Positions 1-12,499 are shown, counted from the stretch's first letter. The stretch is DNA of 64,000 nt from Loxodes magnus (GCA_946699065.1 CAMPDV010001582.1:1-64000); one strand, 5' to 3'. Notes: generated by a model from the sequence alone, not told the origin. Numbers and translations: made by a program.

Positions 1-676
1 GTTATTAATTATTGTTTTTCACTTACATTTAATAAAAAAAATTATTTATTTAATCTTTTTACTAATTAAAAAAAAGTAAATAAAATTGTTTCTTATTAAT
101 TAGTTTGAATAAATATTAAAAAACATCAAATTATTTAAAAAAAAGCATTTTTAGAATTTATAAGATAAAATCTTTTAATTGCCCACTTTCTTACTATTAT
201 TTAATTAAAACTTTTTATTTATAAAGGTCTCTCTTAAAATAATAAACTAATATAATTTATTTTAATGTTGATTCTAAGCAAAATATATAAATTTAATGAA
301 TATAAGTAGTAGAAAGTAAATATTTAAACTAACTAGAAATGGTGTATCACTAATTATATCTTACAATTATTAAATAGTAATATTTAATTTTATTATTAAA
401 ATAAGCTTTAATATGTTTAATTATATCTATTAAATACTTAAAATTTCATCCTTTTAGCTTTATTAGTTATTAATTAATTTCTCTTTAATTTAGATATTAG
501 ATTAGTTATAATTAATAGATTTAGATAACTTTCTCTTTTATAGCAAACTAATATTAATTATTTATGTTATTTTTGTAATTATCATTTCTAATTAATAATA
601 CCTAAATTATTCTAGATTATTTAAAGATAAAAACTTTATTCTATTATTATATACAAATCTATATTATATTGCTAGC
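1..676. repeat. partial WD40-element 5' flank
   Basis: This stretch matches the sequence upstream of the WD40 gene in the other copies (17271-17955 and 51540-52225 direct, about 32820-33300 inverted) at high identity. No coding signal is seen. It stops matching just after the short run ending gctagcacta, where block X begins. From its orientation, a WD40 gene read on the minus strand should lie just left of the window. Confidence 0.85.
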
Positions 677-689
677 ACTACAACTTTAT

Positions 690-1545
690 GATTTCGCGTT
701 CCCATCTGCGATTTTTTTAGATAGTTTTACCTTTCTACATTCCTGTCTGGCTGGTTATAATTCCATATTCTTTCTCTTATACATACTTCCATTTTCGTGC
801 AAAAAAATTTTGTTCAGCACAATTGCTTCTGTTCGCTTTGCTTATCACAAATTCCTTTGTTTCTATTGAAACTTCTTACAGTTCTGATATAGCTTTTATT
901 GGTTTTAGAAGCGAAAGCATCTTTTCTGAATCGGAATTAGTCTCATTTGAGGTTAAGCTTAGGGTTTGACGATTATTGAGATCGATCCAGTATTTAGCTA
1001 TTCCATTCTTGATTCTTTTAGGAGTTGAATTTCCTATTCTTATTTCACTACTTAATCATTCAGCTAAGTTATATTCTTATCCAAATGGTATTGGATGTTG
1101 AAGAATGCATCCATTTAACGCTCATAATTATATATACGATCCCAGTCCATTTAAGTTTTTCTTCTGGCTTAAAATTAAGTTTTTCGTTCAACTATTTCTA
1201 CTTTTAAACCTCTTCATTAAATTTCACCACCGTCAATGCAAATTACTCAATGTCAACTTGATCTGAGTTGTATCCAAAGGTTCTTTCTTTCTAGCAATGC
1301 AATGCAATCTCCTGCTAATTTCGATGTCTCTCTTCCTTTTTGGAGTTTATAGAGTTTGTTTCTGTTGTTTACCCGGCTTTGAAAGTTGTTAGGTCCATTA
1401 TTAAGTTTTTTTGCTGATCAAAAGGTTGGTCTAATTAAAGAAAAGACGTGAGGTTAGAAGAAATGGCATCTCGCATGCTCTCTTCCTTTTTATCTTTGTA
1501 AGAGGTAGTAAAGAAGGCCTATTGGATGTTTAGCATTTTTTTAAT
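690..1545 (-). pseudogene. decayed Gln-rich coiled-coil frame
   Basis: The minus strand, read with TAA/TAG as Gln, gives a frame shared with 56265-57090. In both copies it runs through a TETN start-like motif, a Gln/Arg-rich part, FGYNSDQ (FGFNSEQ in the other copy), FNEEVQK and then FKP. It then has to change frame to reach a second block (SLTSNETNSD, SKANRSN). Copy A and copy C differ by single-base indels and by a GGA/TGA change. The region is richer in G+C than its surroundings. No family is recognised. It is treated as a broken coiled-coil protein, possibly part of the unassigned gene that follows it in block X. Confidence 0.4.
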
Positions 1546-1955
1546 TTCATATAAATAGATGTATCTTATAATTATCTAAGCTAGAAAAAGCTTAAAATTT
1601 TATAAAGTTAATAATTTAAAATAATTTAATTATTAGATTTAACCTTTTTAAATAAAATTTAGTTTTAAAATAAGCTTACTAAATATTATTGCTTTTAAGA
1701 AAGCATCTTAAACATTTTTTATTTTAAGTTTTGAAAATTAAATTAAATTTTATTTTAAATTAAATTAAATTATTAAATATGTTAATGTAAATAATCTTAA
1801 ATAGGTTTAGCTTTTAATATTGCTTCAATAAGAGCTTGCAATATTATTAGAATATAAATATTTAAAAGATAGTTTAATTAAAATTGTTTTTAAAGTTTCT
1901 ATCTATATAGAGGACAAAAAACTCAAACTCTATAGATATATTTCACATTTCAAAT
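1546..1955. other. AT-rich spacer, nothing recognised
   Basis: Very AT-rich, with short runs of the type aattaaattaaa. No conserved frame or RNA is seen. It is repeated in copy C (57090-57440) with several small deletions. Confidence 0.5.
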
Positions 1956-1959
1956 GACG

Positions 1960-3850
1960 TGGATTACCATGCAAAGCAGCCCCCTAAATTTATGAGAATG
2001 ATGAAAAACATATAGGATATCCTACCACGTCTTCTATTTGCTGTTATATTCTTTCTTTTTCTTGGTTGAAGATTCCTACTACTTAAATAGATTTTTTCTG
2101 AAGGAATATAGTCAGTTTCCTCTTATGTTTCCTCTTATATTTCTTCCTGCTTTTCTTCACTTTCTTCTACATATTTTTGTTATGCATCCTGATTTGCTCT
2201 TATAGTTTATCCAAATTACATTGCTATAAGACTTGCTTATTCTTTACATGATTTCTTTTTTTTTCTCCAATTCATATCGTAATTGTTAAGCTTGGAAGTT
2301 TTTTCTTGAAAACCTCATATACTGCGCTATTTTAAAATACTGTTCTTGCAATTATAAATAAAATAAATTTGACTCCTAAAGGTGGCGTAGGTTTTTCTTC
2401 TTTATAACCATCTAATTTTCTCTTATATAACTCGAGCATTTTCTTCAGTTCAATCTTTTGCTAAACTGAAAATAATAATTTTTCATTCTTTGCTATTTTA
2501 AGATGTATGAATTTTATTTGAAAAAGGATATCTTAAGATATGATAAATATTTAACATTTATTTAGTTTTATTTACTTTTTCTTATTCAGTTTATTAAGTA
2601 CTAAGAACATTTTAAGTATTTTAGTCTATTTTTAGTGGTATGGGACCATTTTATTATATTAATCTAAGCATTTCTTGTTCAAACAGCACATCTATTAAAC
2701 TTACTAGCTTCTAGAATAAATTCGGCAACTCCTGCTTCACTTAAGGAGCTTTTCCCACTTGGACAAATTGCTAAACATAGAATAGTAATTCCATTCAAAT
2801 TTTTACAATTTTACCTTACTAAAAAATAATTCTTCTAAGTAGAATATAAGCTAGACATTCTTCATGGTCTCTAAAATACTGTTCTGAAGCAATCTAATTC
2901 AAAATTTCAACTTATTGTCTTATTTTGCACTGAACTTCATACTTTTTTGTGTAAATATTCAATCAGTTAATCACTTTCAAGTATGCTTTTCATTTAAAGA
3001 CTTGGAATATTTCTAGCAAATCTTTCCCAAATCATTCTAAGGATTTAATCAGATAATCCATCAGCTGTTATATTTTATTGATGAGTAAAATATAAACCAT
3101 AGAAAAAACACCATAAGTCGGTTATTTAAGAATGCTTTGCTATTTCAAAATCTCTCATATTATAAAGTATGAAATCATAGTCACTAGGATGAAGAAAATT
3201 TATATAATCTCTATACTTTAAAGCTGCTTCAAGAGAGCTATTTCTCTTCATCATCTTTTCTTCCAATAGCTATATTCCTTACAATTTCTACTAAAAGCTT
3301 ACCAAGTTAGGAACTTTCACGATTATTCTCTTAGAATTATTTATACAGTACTTATCTTAGCCATATATAGGTTAAATATATGTCTTCTCCTGATCTATAA
3401 TAAGCCATTAAAGTACCATAAATACATACTAGGTAAGACTAAACCATTTCAAGAGCATATATTTTTTATTTCCCCCTCTAATCTTAAAAACTTATTCTAT
3501 GCATCAGGCTCTAGATGTACGAAAGATGATATTAGTCAGTTTTAGTTCTCTTGAAGCTTCTCTCCAAAATGCATTATTAATTATACTGCAAGGTAATAAT
3601 CCTAAAACACCTCGCTAATTTACACGCTTCATTCAGACCCAATTATTTGTTCTAAAATACAAACAGGTACAGTTCCCTTTTGTAATGTTACATCTGTTTC
3701 TGGTAGTTAAAAAACAAGCATTAAATACACATAAACTTCAGTTTTTCCATCATGAGTTTTAAAGGTATCATTAAGTATTTCAAATCTACATTTTATCTCA
3801 ATAAATTTTATCTCTCTGTAGTTCACTATGTTGGAGATAATATTTAATAA
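1960..3850 (-). pseudogene. unrecognised protein, block X copy A (broken)
   Basis: Several minus-strand segments read as protein and align with the better copy at 57450-59340. The N-terminal part carries FEILNDTFK and LPETDVTLQKG. A middle part is Tyr/Phe/Trp-rich with ITADGLSDQ. A later part carries EEKPTPPLGVKF, and the C-terminal end has an acidic EESEEKQEE stretch followed by basic RKRK and NRRRGR. Relative to copy C this copy has extra frame breaks: an added G in a G-run near 3465 and single-base losses near 3390 and 3325. No family is recognised. Conservation between copies supports a real ancestral protein. It is not functional here as written. Confidence 0.45.
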
Positions 3851-4565
3851 TTAATTATTGGAGTCAGGCAATCTTAATAAGATATAAAAAGTACAGGGAC
3901 TGTAAATTTAATAACAATAAAAAGTGTTAATTAATATATAATAGATTTTTAGAATATTTATACTACTGAAGACGCGGTATGGGTCAGAATTAATTACTTG
4001 AACTATTCTTCAGAGATAAAAAATAAAATGATATAATCACTGACTAAAGATAAGTAGCAAGATGTGCTTTACAAAGTCTTATCTACTTTTAATGAATCTT
4101 AGTTTATTGTCTTTAATTGGTTATTCTTTTAAAATTATATTGCAATGTATTATTTCAAATTCTATATAAAACTTCACACTGAATCTTAAATGTATCCCAA
4201 CTCTGATGTAACATTTATTTTAACAAAGAACAGTAACCTTAAATATTTAAAGAATTCTAAATAGATGAATTAACATTTTCAAATAGAACTTTAAGATGCT
4301 AGTAGTAGCAAATAATTTTAAATAAAGTTTTAAATAAAATAGAATAAACATTTTATTCAGATGTAATAGGAAGGTTGAGTGCAATGCCTACTTTACACCT
4401 TTATTTAAAGATTAAGATAATAACATTGACTAATAGAAATTTCCAACTTATACTTACACAATATTAAACAAGACAATGATTCGAGAAATAGTATCAATTT
4501 TCAAATTAATAACCTTTAGTTACAATTTTTAGTATTATTTGAGATATAGGTACTATTAAATAAAA
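3851..4565. other. AT-rich spacer, nothing recognised
   Basis: No conserved frame or RNA structure is seen on either strand. The stretch is conserved in copy C only as part of the block. Confidence 0.5.
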
Positions 4566-4568
4566 CAC

Positions 4569-4940
4569 TCTGAAATTTGCATTTGCGGAGAATAAGAAAC
4601 CTATTAACATATTTCTTAATGTGAAGCTCTGCAAGATTTAATGGAAGAATTTAAAGACTTGAAAAATTATGATTTGCTTAAACTTATAACTTACAAAAAA
4701 TTTAAATTAATTCTAACTTCCATACTCTAGGATAACTTTAACAAATTGACAACAGAATTAAATACTTTCATTCAAAATTGCTTCATAGAAGAATTTAAAT
4801 TTTAGAGTAAAAAAACGAACAAGTGGAAGAGTTAATGGAATAATTTGGCTTGTGAGCAAGTGCAGAAGAAAATGATTAAAGAAAATTAAATCAAGATTAT
4901 TGAGATGGAAGTTGTAAAACATTTTTTATTATCTATATGA
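4569..4940 (+). pseudogene. LINE ORF2 C-terminal tail with zinc motif
   Basis: The ciliate-code frame contains CICGEQET-x-QHISQC (codons from 4578), the CxCG...H...C motif that follows the reverse transcriptase in many non-LTR retrotransposons. It continues open for 120 codons (EALQDLMEEFKDLKNYDL...) to a TGA at 4938-4940. A second copy sits at 60080-60440 with the first Gly and one Cys lost, and a third, diverged, at 20407-20712. No RT domain lies upstream, so this is a 5'-truncated fragment. The family assignment rests on the motif and on the full elements elsewhere in the window. Confidence 0.7.
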
Positions 4941-5285
4941 AATATGGTAAACACATATAAATTTTAATTATTATATATATTAATCAATATAAGTAAAAAA
5001 AATAACCATTTTTAATTTTTAACTTAGTTTTTTAAATTATATATCAAAAAATTTTAATTTAAATTAGAATTATAATTGAAAATATTATTAAAATTAAGGC
5101 TTTGAAATGAAAGCTAATGTTTTCATAATTAAATAATTTTTTAAATTAAATTAGTAATTAGTTATCATTTTCATATTATATCAAGATTAAAAATTGCTTT
5201 GCAAGCGTAACAATCTTTTTGCTTAATTAAAATGCTGCAAAAATTTTAATTAATTATAAATAATAAAAATTAAAGTTTAGGTTTA
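4941..5285. other. AT-rich spacer, nothing recognised
   Basis: Almost pure A/T with no gene signal. Repeated at 60440-60785. Confidence 0.5.
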
Positions 5286-5289
5286 AATC

Positions 5290-5810
5290 TTAAGTTATTG
5301 TCACCTTCAATTATCATTGAATCATTTCTTTATTCTTTCAATTCCATTTAAAGATGTAGTTTGTACTGATTTTCTTCTATTTTTTCTAATTTGCTGATTA
5401 GTTCTTTCTGCTTCTATTGTTAGTTTTGAGATTAACTACTCTAGTCTTGTGATATATTTCAAAATGCGTTAAGGTCTCTTTCTTAGGTCACGAGTCTCGA
5501 TTCTATTTCCTCTGCAAGTTCAAGTTTTACATTAACTTCTTATTGTCTTTCTTCAACATTTTTACCTCTTCCTGGAGGTCTACCACATTTTAACAAGCTA
5601 ATCATAGTTTATTTACTATTATGTGGTGAGATTCGAGACTTCCGAGCGCATAATATTCTTATCCTATTTTTAGGCTTTTTTTAGAGGTGGGAGATTCATC
5701 CTGATTGATGATTTTTTATTACTCTTTTCCTGGTCCTAACCTTTCTAAGATGTCGTTAACTCCTACTTTTTAGGAGCCACGAAGAATCCCGGTTTGAATC
5801 CTGACATCTT
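5290..5810 (-). pseudogene. ORF1-like coiled-coil frame, block X copy A
   Basis: On the minus strand an ATG at about 5808 opens a frame MSGFK..., followed by a Ser/Lys part and a Glu/Lys/Gln coiled coil (VEERQQEV, AEEIESR, QERDLNAF). It is broken by frameshifts and a TGA after NAF. The layout of basic start, Ser-rich stretch and coiled coil matches the plus-strand frame at 26760 and the copies at 61310 and 21900. An ORF1-type nucleic-acid-binding protein of the LINE family is the likeliest origin, inferred from composition and context rather than from a recognised domain. Confidence 0.45.
5747..5810 (+). tRNA. tRNA-like hairpin (degenerate)
   Basis: An 8-bp perfect outer stem (AAGATGTC at 5747-5754, GACATCTT at 5803-5810) closes a 64-nt segment. 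It contains a CTCCT/AGGAG hairpin and a B-box-like ggtttgaatcc at 5791-5801. The D-arm is missing. Copy C (near 61265-61313) keeps most of the outer stem. It overlaps the start of the minus-strand ORF1-like frame, so one of the two readings may be accidental. Weak call. Confidence 0.25.
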
Positions 5811-6640
5811 TAAAAAAATAAGGTTAAAAGATAATAATTAATAAAGATAAAATGTAAGATAAACTTTAGAATTTATAATAAATAAAATTAAAAAAAGTAA
5901 AATTTCATTCAATTAACAGATAATCCTTATTATTTTTAATTTAGATCCTCTTAAAATAAAATAGATAAAAAGATATTTTAATTAATGTTATAATCTAAAA
6001 ATATTAGAAGTAAAAAAAGAGTTAAATCTTAAATGATTCTTTAGTAATAATATTTCTAGATAATCGTTAGTAAAGAAAAAGAAAATCATAAATTTTAAGA
6101 TTTTTTATTAAGTTTATGAAGAAAAAATTAATATTAAAATTCATTCCTAAAATGAATTACAATTTAAACATATTTAACTACTAATTATTTAAATTTTACA
6201 TATTTTTAAAAAGCTAAATTTTTATATAAATTAAAGAACTATTTCTAAAATTAAATAAATATTTTTATTATATATTAAAGAATTAAAAAATTTATAAATG
6301 TGCAAGGCAATTACAAATAAACCTTTCTTAAAAAAGAGTTTAGCGTTTAGAAAATTATAAATAAATATATAATTACTAAAACATTTAAACTAAAAATTAC
6401 ATAAATATTCTTATTTTTAGCAAATTTTAGCTTTAAATTCTAAAATTAAAAGGTTATCTTAATTTAATAAATAGAGCGATAAAGATATCTAATAGTAAAA
6501 GATTGAAATTAAAAGAGATAATATTTATAGGATATTAATGAATCTATTAAGTAAAAAAGAATTTCTAAAGTTTTATTATTATTATTAAATAATTAATTCT
6601 TATGCTACATAATTATTTAATTTAGTATAAACTAGCTAAA
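5811..6640. other. AT-rich spacer, nothing recognised
   Basis: No gene signal on either strand. Short (tta)n runs occur near 6570. Confidence 0.5.
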
Positions 6641-6649
6641 ATGTAATAA

Positions 6650-7440
6650 AAATATAATATAAAATTAGTTGTTTAAGTTTAATAAAATAGATTTAAAATA
6701 CTTTGATTAATATATAGTTAAATATTCTAAAAGGGATTCCTTGATTATGAAAGTTTTAAATTAGGCTTTTTAATAAATTGAATATGATTTAGTGATAATT
6801 TTAGAATATTTAAAGTAAATTAGGATTATTTAATAAATGATAATTGAATTTGATTAAAAAGGATAAAATGATTAGTTAGTATTTTGACTTAAAGTAGTTA
6901 ATGAATAATAGACTAATGATTTAATGATTATATTGATTTTGAATAATAATGTTTATAGTTTTAAAATATTAGTAGTATAATCCCTTATAATGCTTTTATA
7001 TTTTTGATGACTAATTTAAATTAATCTTTTTTGATAAAATAATAATTTAATTAATTAATTTTATTATTTTTAAATTAAATATACTAATTATTTATTTATC
7101 AATTCATAGTCATTTAACATTATTTAAATAACATTTAACTATATCAACAGTAACTATCAAAACTACTATTACTACTATCAAATATACTATTTACATATTT
7201 TTACTAACAAACCTAAATAACTCATTTCAAATTACTTCTTTAATAACTTATATAATATCTATTTATTATTTAACATACAAATATTACATTCTACTATTAT
7301 AACAAAAACTATAACCTATTTTACTTCTACTAAATCCAAACCCATACCTAGTTATTAGATTATTAGAAACTAAAAAAAACTAAATACCATTTACTTTATT
7401 CCTATTAATATCAAACCTTTACTAACATTATTTCTATTTC
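6650..7440. other. base-skew switch region
   Basis: Direct counting gives 26 G and 2 C in 6781-6960 but 4 G and 55 C in 7141-7440. The G-rich strand changes abruptly around 6970-7080, near a loosely palindromic taattaattaa core at about 7040. No coding frame is apparent. The whole asymmetric region is preserved in copy C (62180-62960). The role is unknown. Confidence 0.7.
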
Positions 7441-7851
7441 TTAAATAAGAAAAAGAAGCAATAGTTTAAGGGTATTTCTAGAATTAAAATTTAGAAATTT
7501 AAAATGTTTGCTTTAAAGTTTCCTCCTTAATAAACCATTATTTGAGTTATTTGCTTTACTATAATAAAGCATAATATTATTTCCTAAAATAGAATTTTAA
7601 CATAAGAACAACATGTGTAAGAGAAAGATTTAGATTAGCTATCTATAATTCATTAAATATTGTACAAGTGTTGGGAATAATAGTTTATTTTTACCTTTCA
7701 TTTTAATATCGACAATGATAGCTCCAATTTAGCAAAAATAATTCTACTTAGTAAAAAAGATAAAATTACATCATTTAATCTTTATTCTCAAAATCAGAGT
7801 AAAGAAATTAATTTGAAGTAAGATAAATATATTTTTTTAATTAAAAGTTAT

Positions 7852-8655
7852 CAAGATAATCAAAACCTTGCTTACTTATGAATATTTGCAAATAGATATT
7901 ATAATTGATGATTTCAAAGAGTTTAATAAGCATAGCAATATTTAAATAAAAATATTTATTCTAAGAATGCCTTTAAAGAAATGCAGTCATATCAACAGCA
8001 AAAAGATTTGTTGATTTAATAAGAGATATATAAAACGTTTTCTCTTTAATAATATACGCTAAATAAAATAGACATCTAATTTAAGAAACTATTTCAATCT
8101 AAAAACTAATTACTTGAACTTATAATTTTTAATATGAACTGAATCATCGATATATCAAAACTCAATTCAATAAAGTTTGCTTAAGTAGATAGGAATTTGA
8201 TACATTTGAGCACATTTTCAAACGTAATCTTTTTACAGATATTCTAAAAAAATTGTAATAAACTTAAAATAATTAATGGAAAATAGTGTAAAAGACTTGT
8301 TTTATATGACTAAAACTATATTAATAAATAATTTACAAAAGATAAGATAATTAAATTAGATAAGTACATAAAATTATTTCATCAATAATATTTAGGAGAC
8401 CATTTAAGATTTTAAGAACTAGAGTGAAGAGAAAATAAGTTATATTAAAAACCCATAAACAGATTTAATGAGCTTAAAAATTCTTTATCAAGATGAGAGT
8501 GAAAGAGAACCATGAATGAAATATAGAAACTTTTAAATTTAGCGTAATTCGCATGGTTAAATGCCAATAATTATAAAATTATGTCTCAATATTTAAAATA
8601 TTTAAACTCTTATAGTTTATTATTATTACTTATTATTTAAACTTTTAAATAGTGA
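7852..8655 (+). pseudogene. unassigned frame with seven in-frame TGA
   Basis: One frame without indels runs about 267 codons. It reads as protein only if TGA is tolerated (TGA at 7879, 7906, 7909, 8140, 8425, 8494, 8500). Protein-like parts include IFANRYYN, the stretch after NAFKEMQS, and KRTMNEIQKLLNLAQFAWLN near the end, where a TGG is also used. Copies at about 41345-42125 and 63380-64000 share it but carry small indels that break the frame. No family is recognised. In sequence this AT-rich a random frame meets TGA every 60 or so codons, so openness alone is weak evidence. Confidence 0.3.
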
Positions 8656-8659
8656 ATAA

Positions 8660-9785
8660 GATTTTTTAACTATTAATTTTTTAAAAATAAAAATAAAATA
8701 AATTATTTTAATAATTATCATTTATTTTATTAATTTTAAGCTAAAATATGGGCCTTTCTAATATAATTGTTGATATATATATAAATAATAAAAATGATAG
8801 GATAAATAAAATTTAATCTTTTAGCATTTATAATATTAAAGGATAGTTTTAGTTAAAATATGTTTTTAAATAAAAGAAATAAAGTAATTTAATTATAGTT
8901 AAATATTTTATGTAAGTATAATTTTCTTATTATTAGCAAATTAATAATAATGACTTATATTTAAATTTCTATAACTGACAATGATAAAATAATTAATTTT
9001 ACATAATTATATTAAGTTTAATTAAATTTGATATATAAATTAATAATTTATACTTAACTTTAAAATATAATAAAAGTTAGTTAAGATTATTATTATAATT
9101 ACTTATATTACTTAGAACTAAAAATTATACATTCATTAAATTTATAATTATTTATAGTTCTTTATTAATTTTATTTTATACAGTTATCTCTAAAGATATG
9201 TTTAACTATATTTACTTTTTAATTTACTAAATTATTGTTTTAATTATTGTAGACATTAATTATCAAATGTGAACTTTTATATTTTTATAATCTAGTAATC
9301 AAATGCTTATTGTTAACCAATTATTTAAAACTCATATCAAAATTATGAAAAGCATCCTCTTTATTAGTTTTAAATTGATACAAAGATAATTAATTCTAGC
9401 TAAGCATATAATTATTTAATTATTTGATATAGTATTTTTAATATTAATATCTTACTATTATAAAGGATTATTTTAAACTATATTTTGCTATCATTTAGAA
9501 TTTATATTATTAAAGTAATAAAGCTAAAGTTCTCTTTGGTTTACTTAGAATTTAAATTCCTTTTAGATATTACTTCCTTTATATTATCTATGTTTTATTA
9601 ATTATAGTTAAATAAAGAGTTCTTTAAATGACTTAATTAGCAATTTAATTAGTTTTTAAAACTTAAATTTTAATATTTATTTATAAAAATAAATGGTATA
9701 AATTTAAGCTATTTAGTAATAATATTTCACTTTAATAATAGAGTTATTGTATGAAACTGTTTATTTAAATTTTAAATTAAAATAA
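8660..9785. other. AT-rich spacer, nothing recognised
   Basis: No gene or RNA signal. Repeated at 42130-43245 with small indels. Confidence 0.5.
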
Positions 9786-9789
9786 TTTT

Positions 9790-12170
9790 TTGACATCTAT
9801 AACTGCATGAATTGCTTCCTTTAATTATAGACATTAGTAAATGTTTTTAATGCTTTTTAATTATAGTTTTGATCTCATCAATTTTTAATTACTCTTGTTA
9901 TAGTCTCTCTTTTATGTTTTCCTTTTTTACTTTTTCCATTTCTAATAATTCTAATCTTCTTGATATAAGTTTCTTGTGAAATATTTTTATTTATAAATCT
10001 AAATATCCCAAATAAGACTTTGGAAAGAAGTTTATAAGTCCTTAATCATATATTATAAAGCGCTTAAGTCATAATACCCAATCTTTTACGATAGTAAATC
10101 TCTTATATTAGAATAGTATATACATTTAAAAATGTGCTAAATTTTACCATACTCTCCACACATACAGTAGGGATTATCAATAGGATAATGACAATCTTAA
10201 AAATCTTTTCGAAAACTATAAGATTGGGTTCTAAGTTTATATTTACTGATAATTTATTTTCTAAATTTTTTGTTAAATTTAGTGTAAGCAATTACTAGAA
10301 ATTGGTTAAGATACGAAATTGTTCAGTATATATTTTAGTTTTTCATTCTCTTAAACTTTTGAGTAGCTGTATTATAGAAATATTATTGTATTTTATCTCT
10401 TATATATTTAGTAAAAATTTTTAATTTGTACTAATCTTTGAATTCTACAGGTAGATACTATAGAGATCTGATAATTGCTAAACTTGATCATAGCATTGAA
10501 ATCCTTTTTTTCAGTTGGTAACGAAAAGAGAGCCTATTGTCGATGTTGGAAAATCAATATTTTCTTATTTCATTTTATAATAGAATTAAAAAAACTTTAT
10601 TGCCATAATGTGTTTGAAAGATAACCAGTTTAAATCTATGAAACATAACTTATTTATGTGCTTAAAGTGCTTTTTTTGAAATCATTCTTATATTTGATTC
10701 AATTCTATTCAAAACTCAAGTTATTCCTCTCTGAATACACCATGGTACTAGTTCTCTCCATATTCTGCTTTAGGTAATGTAAAAAGTCTGCATAAAGTTT
10801 TAAAATGCCAAGAAATCACATTCTTATATCTCATAAGTTAAAAACAGCTTTTTCATTGCAACTAAATACTTGATCACGACTTCTCTACAATGAGAATTAA
10901 AATTCTTCTTCTAATGTAGCATTACATCTAAATATGTAACTAGTTCCTTTTAAATAATTGGTTAATTAACTAATCATAAATTTAAATTTTATTATTTCTA
11001 ATGTTTCTTTAAAATTTAGATTTATTCAGATTTGATAAATTTTATCTTTAATTGATTTTATGTAAAAATGCTTATCTTTAGCACGTTTCCGATAGTTATC
11101 AATTATTTGTTATATTATTCAAATTTATTAAGTTGTTTATCTGATTTTTATAAATCCCATTTATGAAGGGTGAATCAAATTTCTCTAATAAATCAGATTG
11201 AATAATCTTTTTGTTAAAGCTTTATCATATAGTTTTATAATAATATTAATAAGAGAAATAGGTAGTCAGTTTTTCCAGTCATCTTTGATTCCTTTTTTAA
11301 TATTGAAATTATCGCCAATATATTTAATTCCTAAGGGATTCTTCCAAATTTTAACATATTATTCAGAAAAGATTGAAGAATTATTATCCAATATTATCCA
11401 CCATATTTCAGAAATTCACTTTTTATTCTGTCTGAATCAGCTGATTTTCCGTTCGTAATTTCTTGTATTTCTTGTATGGTAAAAAGATAAAATCCTAATA
11501 AATATGAGAGTTGATAATTTTTAATTTCCTATATACTATCTTATATTTTATCTATTTTTTAATTACTGAGAATTATATTATTTAGTTAGATTAAAATTTT
11601 TCTAAAAAATAAATTCTTCCATGACTCAATGGATTTATTTTTGATTTCTTAATCAAAGTTCATTTAATTTATTATTTTAGGGTTTTTAATTTTCTTAGTA
11701 TGTGAAAATATTTCTTTAGCATCTCCATTTAGAAGTAAAAGTTTCTTTTTTGCTTTGTTTTTTCAAAATTTCACAAATTAGAATTGAAGTCATTCAGAAT
11801 GTCGTTTCACTTTTTCATGAATATTAGTTACTTATTAGTTTATTCTTCCAGATATAATGTATGCTTCTTATATACTGAGTTAGCCCTTTTAGGCCTAAAT
11901 ATTTCTTAATAAGATCTCGAGAAATTTGTTATAACTTGAGTCTGGAATAAAGAATCCTAATGTTTAATCAGCATTGTATTAGATGTTATTTTTGATAAAT
12001 TCATATTAAATTTCAAGATTATCTTAATCTATCTAAAAGAATTCTAGATAAGTTTGCAGGAAAGATTCTAAATATTTTTGACGATTTATTGCATCTTATA
12101 ACCTATTTATTTTATATTTCCTCAAATTCTTGCACATTTTCAATTAATCTCATATAAAATTAAGTTTTGT
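9790..12170 (-). pseudogene. LINE ORF2 (end of EN, RT, zinc tail), copy A
   Basis: Minus-strand pieces in order: the end of the endonuclease and its linker (KYKINR, AINRQKYLESFLQTY, LGFFIPDSSYNKF, from about 12160); an RT region with NGKSADSDRIKSEFLKYGG and GRIPQELNILAIISILKK; LPISLINIIIKLYDKALTKR and QMGF (RT core, about 11450-11080); a degraded thumb region; and the zinc motif CMCGEYGKIQHIFKC at 10166-10120 with a coiled-coil tail. These are the classic non-LTR retrotransposon ORF2 domains. At least three frameshifts are present and no YADD box was found. The 5' part (most of EN and ORF1) is missing. A TGA at 11268-11266 sits where relatives have Trp (NWxPISL). Confidence 0.8.
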
Positions 12171-12499
12171 TTTATAAATCAATTTGCAGAAAAAATTATC
12201 TTTTTAAGCTATAATATCATCTTATCACTGTTTATCTTATAAAAGAATTGTTTTAATAATTAAGTTTTTATCTTTAAATAATCTAGCAATTTTCAGTTGA
12301 TATCATACTTTATGAATAAATATAATTACAATCTTTAAAACATTAATAAAATAGATAAATAAACAATAAATAATGACTATTTAATTAGAAAATGAATATG
12401 AAAACATTTTAATTTAATTTCTTGATAAGATATTTTAAATTAAAATAAGTGTTTAATCTTTTAAAAATCATATTTATTAAACCACTATAGAACAATTTT

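Larger units (their letters stand above)
691..7603. repeat. block X, copy A (long direct repeat)
   Basis: About 6.9 kb that returns at 56262-63129 in the same orientation with near-identical long stretches, for example 1900-2500 against 57400-58000 and 6600-7440 against 62130-62960. Differences are point changes and small indels. It carries decayed minus-strand frames, a LINE tail on the plus strand, an ORF1-like frame on the minus strand and a base-skew switch. It runs directly into block Y at 7604, as copy C does at 63130, so X and Y form one larger unit of about 17.5 kb. Confidence 0.9.

Noticed and set aside
669-869. Short standard-code frame on the plus strand at the start of block X
   Set aside because: The conserved frame between copies is on the minus strand in the ciliate code; this one is an antisense shadow with no similarity between copies.
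7613-7840. ATG frame at the start of block Y
   Set aside because: A 4-base deletion in copy B destroys it and its residues are not conserved; probably chance.
11266-11268. Selenocysteine as the explanation for in-frame TGA
   Set aside because: The sites are Trp positions in WD40 and RT families, not Cys/Sec positions, and no selenocysteine-type stem-loop was seen.
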